Assembly: GCA_016987375.1 (NCBI GenBank)
Contig: PJRA01000114.1
Coordinates: 1,131,972-1,167,380 of the forward strand
Reading direction: 5' to 3'
DNA length: 35,409 nt
DNA from: Brachionus koreanus
Taxonomy: Eukaryota > Rotifera > Eurotatoria > Ploima > Brachionidae
Shown piece after piece: positions 21,201 to 28,446 of this stretch. Both the position numbers and the translations under genes were made by a program. Position 1 is the first letter of the stretch. Each line of letters begins with the position of its first letter. Below the pieces are notes generated by a model. That model searched no databases, was not told where the DNA came from, and saw only the letters and a list, made by a program, of their open reading frames with translations.

Positions 21201-24200
21201 TTTTTCGCCTAAAACCTAAATGTTGAAGTCTAATTTTTATCGTTTTTGAAATTAAATCTTGATGTAATTTTAATTGCCTAAAAATACTTGTTTAATTTAT
21301 TCAGTCATAAGACTTACAAACACTAACAATTTTTTAAAATAGATTTGATCAATTCAAATATAAAAAAACTCCATTCTGTATATATTTACATATCAAATCT
21401 ATGTTTCTTAAGTCAGATCTAAAACTAAACGATAATTTCGTCATTCATTGTTGGTCAAAATTATTATCTTTTTTTCAAATCTTATAAATAATTTTAATTA
21501 AAAATTAGAAACTGAAACTTGTTTTTTTTTTAAATTTAATTTTAATCTTTTAATTTAGTAAAATTAACAAAACCCTGAAGGGGCGTAATCCCAAAGGTTA
21601 AGCATATAATAAAAATATTTTTGAAGCAAAATTTTGATAGCTTTTTTTGGTTAATTTTGCTTTGCCTTTAAAAAGATCTTATCTTTTGAAAATTTCTAAA
21701 AATTTGAAAGCTTCAAATTCAAACTTTATATAAAAATATTTACTAAAAGGTTTTATTTAGAGAGTTTAGTCTACATTTTTCTCTACAATGTCCATTTTTA
21801 TAATAAAAAATTTAAAATTCACAATTATTGTTTCTTTTGATATTTTTTTTTAATTGAAAGAGAAAAAATTTAAAAACATTTGAAAACAAATCTTACTTGC
21901 TGATGATGTTCGATACCCATGCAAAATGTATTTACTAATATTGAAAATAATATAGCTCTTTGAAAAAAATTTCCGTCGACAAAATTTTTTATTTTTGTGT
22001 TTATTATATTCATAAAAATGCATAACTTTGTTTTGGCAAGTTGGTTTGAACAACAAAAAAAACATGACAGGCAACAACTTTGATTTTTGGTCTGTTTTGC
22101 TTTTCGAAGCTTGTTTCTTGTTCGTCGCTCAGGTATCTCTCCTTGTCTAATTGAATCCAAGTTTTCTTTTGAATGGCTCACTTCGCCTAAATTCGAACAA
22201 GCAGTCAAATCGGGAGTTAGCACAGTTGAATAGCAATAAAAATATTCTTGGTTGTCCATCGGAAGATTAGCGCAATTTTCTTTAAAATATTTAACTTCAT
22301 TTGATGCATGCCGATTTAACGATTTAGAGTTATTTGAATTTAATGAAAAAGATAAGATAGCTGAATCATTTAGATTTAGCATTTTTTTATGGATAATATC
22401 GAATTTTTTAGCGTGTTTACATACTAAACACTTATCGGTATTAGAGATCGTTTGCGGAATAAGATCAGTGTTGGAATCATTTTTAATAGAGTGATTTAAA
22501 GCCTGATTTGGATTTGACTCGAAACCAGAATGAAAAGAGAGAGAAATCTCGTTATTAGAATTTTTAACTACATCAATCTCTGGCTCGCAGTTGCTATTTA
22601 TAATTTGGTGGCATTTGCATCTACAGTTAAGATTTATTTGATTCACATCATTATTATTTGATAAAATTCTGGATGATTCACTTTTAATTGTTGATTTCTT
22701 GTTTAGCTTTAGCGTTTTTTCACTTAAACTCTAAGAAAAAAATTGGTTTAAAAATTAAAAAAAAATTGATAAAATAGAAAATGAATAATTGTTTTGTTTA
22801 TAAAAGATTTTGTTTATCATTTTATTCAGAGAACTAATTTTAGAAATCGTATCCATTTTAGATTTTATAAAAAAATTTATTCAAATTCTTCTGAATCAAC
22901 AAAATAATTTATACTCAATATACCAGAACTTAAAGAAAAAAATGGTATTTTTATATATTTTTTTAATCTTTTAAATAGAGTAAGTAAAGTGAATAAAAAT
23001 TTAATTGTGAAATTAAAGTTAATTCAATTATTCATCTTTCTTTTAGGTTTTTAAGATGAGAATGCCATTTTTTACATCAGTTTTTTTTGTCTTCAAAAAA
23101 TAAAACTGATTGAATTTAAATGGAGTTGTTGTTTTAACATAATGATAAAACTATTTAACATACAGACCAAACTTTTCAGTATACCAATTTTTCATCACAA
23201 CATACTTGCATTTTTAACATACAAAAAACCTTAATAACATACTAAAATCTTTTTAGCACACTTAAAATTAAAATAGAATTGAAAAAAAATTTAAAAATTT
23301 AAAAAAATGAAAAGAAGAAAACTTAGAAAATAGATATCGTTAATAAGGTAAACCGAAGATATCAAAAGGTTAGAAAAATAAAAATAAAAAAACGATATGG
23401 ATGCAGGTCTAGAAGATAACTCAACTAAAAGCAAATACAAACAATTCGCTAACAAACACTCTAAATATGAGTATTATTTCTTTTTCAAAAGGCAGTGATG
23501 AAATTAAAATTGATATAAAAGCTCATCACTGCTATTTTAAATACTTTTTTTAAATTTAAAATATGTGTTGACTTTAAAAAGATACTTAAAAGAGTTAAAA
23601 TGAGTTCGTGAACAAACTCAAACGTAGTGATAAAATAAAAGCAGCAAGTGCATTGATAAAAAATTGAAATTAAACTAAATATATTTTTTAAAAAAATTTC
23701 CTAAATTGACAAAAATTAAATTCAAATTTAATGTAAAAAAAATTAAAAATTTTTATCAAATCTATTTATTATTTAAAAATTGAGTATGCTAAATAATATT
23801 TTGGTTTTTTTAAAAGGGAAGTATGCTTATTAGAAGAAAATAAACAATGCTCAGATGAAAAATGGGTATGCTGAAAATTTTTATTAGTATATTGAAAAGA
23901 TTTGAAGGTATGTTGGCTATGTAGACCCGAATTTAAATTAACCTTCGTTTAAGAGAAAAATTACCTATTTATTTAATTGTCTTTTCGAGAACAACTTTTT
24001 AGGTGAAAAAGTAGTGTTAAAAACTTTTTAACTTAACTTTCTGAATAGTAGCAAAATTTGGCTTTGTGAAATTTAGTACAATAGGACAAAACAAAATGCG
24101 AAAATATAATTTTAAGATTTTTTAAGATCAAAAGCAAGTTCTTTTTATGCAACATGGTGCAATATTAACAGTTGCATTATTGCATTATTAAGAACATTCT

Positions 24201-27200
24201 GGTAAAACTATGTAAATTTTAGTGTTCGGTACTGTCAGTGTCGGCCTTTTTTTTCTAAAATTTTATTTTTCATAATTTAATTTTTTTTCTCCAACTCACT
24301 TTTACCTATCAGATTTTTATATTTTTTTTTATTTTTTTTTTGTACACGGTCATCAAAATGCCCATTAAGAGCAACACCGGGGTAAAACAAGTCCAAACTT
24401 AACTAAATCTTCAAACAATTTTTTGTTTTGTAATTTTTAAACCACATAATGATTTTTGTACATATCAATGCGAAGCAAAAATGAGGGTTTAAACGAAGGC
24501 TAAAGCCATTCGGACGAACCCTGGGGTTTCCCAAAAGTATTTATTAAAAAAGAAAAAATGCCCAACAACATTTTTTTTTTTTAACGGTAACCATCACTAG
24601 TAAATTTAGAATAATTTAAATTTAGACAAATATTTAGACGAATGTTGCATTTGAAGAATTAGTAATAGGTTTAATTTAGTTAATTGAATAAATATGAATG
24701 ACAAAAATGATGACAGTAGATGACACACACCACTGTTGAATTGCTTTTATATATGTATATTTTTTTTTAATTTAGTTAAATTTAATAAGACCCAAATTCC
24801 AAATTTTATGTGTTTTACTTAATTTTTTTTTCAAAATGTCTGTAAAAATAAAAAAATCATTAAAAATATAGAAAAAAATGTAAATAGCATAAAATGAATA
24901 AAGTACATAAAATTTTAGAGAACGGTCAGAAATTAATTCAATTATTTTTCCTCAGAACCTACAAAAAGAATAATTTTTGTCTCTGGACCAAAGAATGGCC
25001 TCTTTTTTAAAATTTTTGTACACACTGGTTTTTAGTCTTGTCATTGACAATGAGAGAATGATTAAAACTAAGAAGACATACTTTTCTTCGATTGTTCCTG
25101 TATTGGTTATATTTACGTAGCACACGCCTTTTGGTTTTTCGAAACAAATGTTCGGCATATTTTAAAAGTTCTTCCCAGCAACTACCGGGTTCGGCCCCTG
25201 AATCACTTAAAAGAGTGCTACTTGAACGTGAAAAGCGACGTCGTTCGGCAATCATTCGTTCTGTCTCTCGCTTTTTAGTCTCCGAAAATTGTGTTGCTAT
25301 TACGACTAGACACAAATTAATCATAAAAAATGAACCAATCTTTTGTTTATACAATTACAAAAAGAAAAAAAGTACTCTTTAACTTTAAATTTACCACAAT
25401 GAGAAAAACAAAATAGATCCAGTTCCAAAACGAATGAGCATCTTGAATATAGTACATTATGGTTACCCAACTTTCCAAACTGATAATCTTAATTGTAGAT
25501 GAGAATTTATTTATTTATATATTTAAATTTTTATCAATATACCTGAAAAATAGCAACCCAGGCGTAACCGATATTATCAAACGAAATGGCTCCTAGGAAA
25601 GGATTTTTATCGCTGGGACGGCATTTGGAATAATAATGATTCCAATTGATACAAAGACGGTTTGAAAAGTTTGTTGGTAAGCGTAGAATGTCTATCGTTG
25701 AATTGCATATACGAGAGTTGTTTATAAACGGTGGAATATCACCACATGTTGTCATGCCACCTTTTCCTTGACTGCATATAAAACTATCTATATGCTCCGG
25801 TTTGTAATAAGTGTTTTTAAAAGATTCGTCTAAAAAATCCCCCATTAAAGTGCGATTGTAGTCAAAGAAGCATCGATTTCTCAGTACACCTTTCCACAAC
25901 TGAACTCCAATTATTCCAAAAATAAAGAAAACAAAAAAACATAAGAGCAGAACATTTCCTAACATAGGCAAAGTATCCAATAGAAGCATCACCAAAATTC
26001 TCATACCTTTTTAGAAAAAAAAATTATTTTGTGATATGTAATGATACAATTTTTTTTAATTATAACAGAACTAAATTGATGTTATATATTCAATTTTTTA
26101 ATTTTATTAATATAAAAAAATTATGGATTTATGATCTGAATATAATATATCGACAAACTGAGACTTGAGTTTTTTTAATTTTTATTTTTCATTAATAGAT
26201 ATAAATTAAAGCAGTATTTCGTTTCAATAATTTTTTCAGTTTTCTATTTTTTTTTTGTTTCTTTGATCTTAAGTTTATCATTTAACATTTTTATTTAGTT
26301 TAAAAAAAGTTAAAAAATAAACAATAATTTGAGATTAAACAATTTCATTATATTTAATATATTACTATAAATTATATTTCGAATCTTTTATCGTTGTTTA
26401 AATTTTTGGCGTTTTTACTCTCGAGAGTAATTGATGAATTTTTCAAATACGATACTTCTTCCTTAATAATAAATAATTTTCATCCAAAACAAAGTGAACT
26501 TCCATTATTGTTTAATTATTTACTAAAAAGATTTTTTACTTGAAAATTTCAAATCAATGTCAAATTCCTAAAATAAAGATACATTTTGAAGTATAGGATC
26601 AAAATTTTATGATCATGCAATATTATTATTTTTTAATTTTTAAGAAATTTATTAATTGAATTTTTTTATGCGGAGACATGTTTTCATAGGGAGCAGAAAT
26701 TCGCATACATGAAACATTAAGTTTAACATTGAATGTTTACTGTGAAAACATATTTCTGCAATTAATTTTTATCACTAGAACGCCCGAGGGGTTTTTTAGA
26801 CCCCTTTTAGAAAAATTCAAACTTGATTTTTACCACATATGAATAAAATTTTAAAAAACGGTGTTTATTATCTAAAAATTTTGAATTTAATTTTTTAATT
26901 AATAAATTTTCAAAGAAAATGTTTAATTTATCTTGATAACTTTATTTGAAATTTTAATGAGAAATCAGCAGGGCATTCTAGTGTTATATAAACCTTTTTT
27001 ATTTGATCATAAACTTCAAGTTGCTAATATAAAAAGAAAAAAAATTAATAATAAAAACATTATTAAAAAAATAACATAGAAATTTTTTCATTCAAAAATA
27101 TAAAAACTAAAAAAAATTGCGACAAAATAATGCGATACAATAAACAATCTGAACAAAATGAATTATCTAAAAAGTAATATTTTATCTGAATAATCTGTAT

Positions 27201-28430
27201 TTTATTTTCCTAACTTTACTTATATCAATTGAAAAATGAATTTTTGAAGTTTATTTCTAATTTGATAATTTCTAAAAAAAAAAATTTTGCCCGAAATTCC
27301 TAATGCTTTGAATTTTTTTTGCATCAATAGAAGCATTAAATAATTGAAATTCTAGTTTAAACTTTACAGAAATTCTTAATGTAAAATTTTAGAAAAATTT
27401 GAAATGAAAATAGATTTTCGGTGTTGCAAATCAAATATTACTTGGAACTCGGTTAATGGCTCTTAGTGGCCGGAGCACTCTCACAGTCCTGATGGCAGAT
27501 AAACTTAAATTTTCTGATGCAATTGCATATTCAAATGTTCTTTTAAAATTTTATTTTAATTAACAAAAAAGATATAAAAATTTGTTTAATATACCCAGCT
27601 AGAACTATAAAAAAATCAAGCCGGTTCCAGGAGTCAGCCATATAAGTGTCTTTGCCATAAAAGCCCATGGCCAAAATTTTGATCACCATTTCAACAGCAA
27701 AAAATACGAAAATAAAATGATCGATTTGTGTGAGTATTTTGCATCTTGTCGAGGTACATGGATTGTCGTTGCACGGCTGATACATGCCAAGTGTGATACA
27801 ATTGATGATAATTATAAGCATGCTTATTCGTTCGAACCACGGCGAAGTGATCATCTTTAAGCACCAGTATCGAGGTTTGGACTCTTGTGAAAAGTATCTG
27901 AGCGCAATCGGAACGTAGCCGGTGAACAAAACTCGATCCTGTTCTTCATCATCGTCCTCCTCGTCCTCGTCATTATTGGCTATTTCACTGTATTCTTGCT
28001 CGCTAGACCGGTTTTTAAGCTCTAAATTTATTTTTTTTTTCAGTAGATTCGAATCAAACGAATTTTCATTTCGATTTAATTTTCGTCTTTTGTCTAAAAG
28101 TAATTTATTTTCATTCTCGTCTTCGTTGCCTTGATTTCTGGTCCCATCAAAACGAAAACTTATTTTATCACCAGAAATCATCTGCTTCGAGTATCTAGAC
28201 GAAATGGAATTTTTTGAAGATTTCATGAAATCATTTTCTTGATCTTGTTTACAAACATTAGAAAGGAAATTGGAATTAGACTGAAAATTGTCGCTCAAAT
28301 CATTTTCGATTATGTGCTGCTTTAAATTTTTATTTTCACTACTTATTTTCATAGATTTATTATCACACTCGTCATCAACTGTTAATTTTAATTGTCTAAA
28401 ATTTTTTGTATTTATACTAGATTTATCCAT
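11521..28430 (-). CDS. Cav3: T-type voltage-gated calcium channel alpha-1 subunit (Cav3), 19 exons
   Basis: Pore-forming subunit of a low-voltage-activated calcium channel of the plasma membrane. Exons, 5' to 3': 27595-28430, 27442-27539, 25543-26006, 25395-25487, 25082-25339, 21897-22730, 19852-20003, 19304-19793, 18092-19261, 14786-15001, 13939-14731, 13721-13872, 13564-13673, 13229-13512, 13049-13173, 12277-12444, 12108-12224, 11964-12048, 11521-11924. Phases agree at every junction and the sum is 6849 bp, 2282 residues plus TGA. Four S1-S6 domains are present. Filter residues are about E471 (SLESW), E1028 (TQEDW), D1719 (SKDGW) and D2018 (TGDNW). E-E-D-D marks T-type channels, where L-, N- and P/Q-types have four Glu. 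The I-II linker gating-brake sequence is present and no IQ motif is seen. All introns are GT-AG except intron 12, which is GC-AG. Cryptic or alternative exons in the long introns cannot be excluded. Confidence 0.95.
12277..13872 (-). CDS. Cav3: Cav3 exons 12-16: domain IV
   Basis: Exon 12 carries PYYANYS and IVS1 ([20 protein letters not shown]). Exon 13 has S2 ([20 protein letters not shown]). Exon 14 has S3, S4 ([20 protein letters not shown]) and S5. Exon 15 has the turret with Cys and the filter TGDNW. Exon 16 ends the turret and gives S6 ([20 protein letters not shown]). For exon 12 the acceptor at 13873 was chosen because only it keeps the frame; the nearer CTAG acceptor gives stops. 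Intron 12 uses a GC donor (AAG then GCAAAT). Introns 11-14 are 66, 47, 51 and 55 bp; intron 15 is 604 bp. Confidence 0.93.
12445..13048. other. Cav3 intron 15 (604 bp)
   Basis: Lies just after the domain IV filter. AT-rich, with a simple A/T hairpin around 12800-12860 (AAAATTTTT...GATTGATT...AAAAATTTT). No recognisable transposon ends and no exon. It is the only Cav3 intron over 500 bp without a clear element. Confidence 0.5.
13939..15001 (-). CDS. Cav3: Cav3 exons 10-11: domain III
   Basis: Exon 10 (72 codons) gives the end of the II-III loop, the conserved lead-in ([19 protein letters not shown]) and IIIS1 ([20 protein letters not shown]). Exon 11 (264 codons plus one base) gives S2 to S6: [13 protein letters not shown]3 [16 protein letters not shown]4 [21 protein letters not shown]5, a turret with two Cys, the filter SKDGW and S6 ([20 protein letters not shown]). 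It ends in the short basic III-IV linker ([19 protein letters not shown]). The filter Asp, not Glu, is T-type specific. Intron 10 is 54 bp. Confidence 0.95.
15089..15754. mobile_element. 666-bp nonautonomous DNA element with 51-bp terminal inverted repeats
   Basis: The termini at 15089-15139 and 15704-15754 are inverted copies with 50 of 51 bases identical. They begin CCCGAGGGGACAAAAACA and carry two GTTTAAAC palindromes each. A second, inner inverted pair (GTTTAAACGTGAGCGTTT near 15131-15148 against its near-copy at 15640-15660) shows that the arms extend further with decay. The 50/51 identity implies a fairly recent insertion. No clear target duplication was found: the left flank is a run of T and the right flank starts TT, so a 2-bp TT duplication is possible. 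An open frame at 15586-15807 is composition noise inside the arm. Confidence 0.85.
16098..16735 (-). mobile_element. LINE 3' end, Jockey/CR1-like RT C-terminus, frameshifted
   Basis: On the minus strand from 16735 the translation gives [18 protein letters not shown], then after two frame changes [39 protein letters not shown] and an end at a TAA at 16209-16211 ([10 protein letters not shown]). This is the post-palm LGI.LD..L....H and LYK.LIRS...Y blocks followed by the LINE ORF2 C-terminal tail. Frameshifts occur near 16610 and near 16570, so it is dead. A short 3'UTR ends in an AAAT/TAAA-type simple tail around 16098-16125. Confidence 0.85.
16745..16905 (+). mobile_element. LINE 3' end, second copy on the opposite strand
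   Basis: On plus, 16755-16848 reads [20 protein letters not shown] followed by [12 protein letters not shown]. It matches the common LINE ORF2 C-terminal signature FF.NRV...WN.LPEEIVNAKS...FK. A one-base shift gives a continuation [12 protein letters not shown] and a stop near 16895, so the copy is probably frameshifted. Its 5' border abuts the start of the minus-strand LINE fragment within about 10 bp. An open frame on the minus strand here is a shadow. Confidence 0.7.
17293..17534. mobile_element. 242-bp inverted-repeat miniature element
   Basis: The termini 17293-17316 and 17511-17534 are inverted copies with 23 of 24 bases identical (ATATACTCTAAAGATCA followed by ATAAATA or GTAAATA). Flanks are AT-only, so the exact target duplication is uncertain; TA would fit. 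The inside has no coding capacity. It may be a Tc1/mariner-type derivative, but the class is not shown by the sequence. Confidence 0.7.
17695..17914. mobile_element. 220-bp miniature element with long imperfect inverted repeats, TTA flanks
   Basis: The ends are inverted: TGGTCAAAAATTTGCTCTGC on the left against TGGTCAAAAAGTTGTTCTGC on the inverted right. Similarity continues for about 75 bp through GACCTA and AGTCTGAAAAAT.TGTG blocks. TTA stands on both sides (17692-17694 and 17915-17917). A 3-bp TTA/TAA duplication is typical of PIF/Harbinger elements, so that is the likeliest class. No coding capacity. Confidence 0.7.
18092..19261 (-). CDS. Cav3: Cav3 exon 9: II-III cytoplasmic loop
   Basis: A single 390-codon exon, phase 0 at both ends, that forms nearly the whole II-III loop. 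It opens with an acidic/basic helix ([20 protein letters not shown]). A long Ser/Asn/Lys-rich segment follows with basic clusters ([28 protein letters not shown]), a Pro/Thr stretch ([17 protein letters not shown]) and several RxxS-like sites that kinases could use. No domain is recognised; in Cav3 channels this loop is variable and regulatory. Intron 8 before it is 42 bp; intron 9 after it is 3090 bp. Confidence 0.9.
19304..22730 (-). CDS. Cav3: Cav3 exons 6-8: distal I-II linker and domain II
   Basis: Exon 6 (278 codons) is mostly disordered linker rich in Asn and Ser. It has three cysteine clusters: NCRCKCH, CLVCKH, and [12 protein letters not shown] just before IIS1. It ends inside IIS1 ([15 protein letters not shown]). 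Exon 7 holds IIS2 and the S2-S3 segment ([29 protein letters not shown]). Exon 8 gives S4 ([20 protein letters not shown]), S5, a turret with three Cys ([15 protein letters not shown]), the filter TQEDW and S6 ([20 protein letters not shown]). These match Cav3 domain II well. Introns 7 and 8 are only 58 and 42 bp, while intron 6 is 1893 bp. Confidence 0.94.
20004..21896. other. Cav3 intron 6 (1893 bp)
   Basis: Separates IIS1 from IIS2. It contains the inverted-repeat element at 20775-21025 and otherwise AT-rich DNA. Open frames here on both strands are short, low in complexity and without family resemblance. The donor is GTAAGA and the acceptor TTTTCAG. Confidence 0.6.
20775..21025. mobile_element. 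Inverted-repeat miniature element, 251 bp, TTACA flanks
   Basis: About 75 bp at each end are inverted copies with few mismatches. They share TTAGAAA, a CTTTTTTTCTAAGG block, an ATCCAA/GTCCAA block, AATTGTTCT, CAAAATG and ACTGATACAAG in the same order. TTACA stands on both sides (20770-20774 and 21026-21030), a likely 5-bp target duplication. The class is not assigned. No coding capacity. Confidence 0.75.
23122..23928. mobile_element. Foldback-type element with inverted arrays of AACATAC-like motifs
   Basis: The left half (about 23135-23270) carries repeated AACATAC-type motifs on the plus strand. The right half (about 23780-23925) carries the same motif inverted (GTATGCT, GTATGTT), for example TTTTCAGTATACC on the left against TTTTCAGCATACC on the inverted right. 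The middle has a clean hairpin, GCAGTGATGA (23492-23501) against TCATCACTGC (23523-23532), close to the centre of symmetry. A 10-bp direct repeat GAATTTAAAT flanks it (23112-23121 and 23929-23938). It has no coding capacity. Boundaries are inferred from the flanking repeat. Confidence 0.55.
24220..24599. mobile_element. hAT-like miniature element, 380 bp
   Basis: Starts TAGTGTTCGGTACTGTCAG and ends CGGTAACCATCACTA, so the ends TAGTG/CACTA are inverted and fit the hAT pattern. A perfect 8-bp target duplication GTAAATTT flanks it (24212-24219 and 24600-24607). The first 27 bases (TAGTGTT, then TGTCAG, then CGGCC) resemble the start of the 188-bp element at 9996, so both probably belong to one family. 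The inside is richer in GC than the surrounding intron, with no transposase ORF. Confidence 0.8.
25082..28430 (-). CDS. Cav3: Cav3 exons 1-5: N-terminus, domain I, start of I-II linker
   Basis: ATG at 28430 follows an in-frame TAA a few codons upstream. About 200 cytoplasmic residues, including an acidic run coded near 27940-27985 ([13 protein letters not shown]), precede IS1 ([20 protein letters not shown]). Exon 1 carries S1-S3. Exon 2 has S4 ([18 protein letters not shown]). Exon 3 holds S5, the long cysteine-rich turret and the pore helix. Exon 4 starts at the filter (SLESW). Exon 5 gives the end of S6 ([17 protein letters not shown]) and the gating-brake helix-loop-helix with [20 protein letters not shown], which in known Cav3 channels follows IS6 and keeps the channel closed at rest. 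The match to vertebrate Cav3 domain I is near-continuous. Introns 1, 3 and 4 are each 55 bp; intron 2 is 1435 bp. Confidence 0.95.
26007..27441. other. Cav3 intron 2 (1435 bp)
   Basis: Long intron between IS4 and the S4-S5 linker. It contains the piggyBac-like miniature element at 26773-26983 and otherwise AT-rich sequence. Immediately left of the element, 26684-26753 holds a short inverted pair (ATGTTTTCA against TGAAAACAT). No extra exon is seen and the flanking phases join directly. Confidence 0.6.
26773..26983. mobile_element. piggyBac-like miniature element, 211 bp
   Basis: The left end CACTAGAACGCCC and the right end, read inverted, CACTAGAATGCCC match at 12 of 13 bases. TTAT stands on both sides (26769-26772 and 26984-26987). 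CACTAGAA/CCCTAGAA-type ends with a 4-bp TTAA duplication are typical of piggyBac elements; here the 4-bp repeat is TTAT, which is unusual. Next to the left end is a small stem, AGGGGTTTTTTAGACCCCT. There is no coding capacity. Confidence 0.65.
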
Positions 28431-28446
28431 ATTCTTCAAACGGCAT
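28423..28446 (-). promoter_or_regulatory. Overlapping upstream ORF at the Cav3 start
   Basis: An ATG at 28446 opens a 7-codon frame (MPFEEYG then TAA) in a different frame from Cav3. It ends inside the first codons of the channel ORF, overlapping its ATG at 28430. If the transcript starts upstream of 28446, this short frame could reduce initiation or feed reinitiation. The transcription start is unknown, so this is a structural observation only. Confidence 0.4.

Larger units (their letters stand above)
22731..25081. other. Cav3 intron 5 (2351 bp)
   Basis: Lies inside the I-II linker. It holds a foldback-like element (23122-23928) and a hAT-like element (24220-24599). The remaining sequence is AT-rich with no exon detected. 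Donor GTATGT and acceptor TTCTTAG are both clear. Confidence 0.6.

Noticed and set aside
27922..28134. Serine-rich plus-strand open frame
   Set aside because: It is the antisense of the acidic D/E run in Cav3 exon 1; the serines come from the reversed GAN codons.
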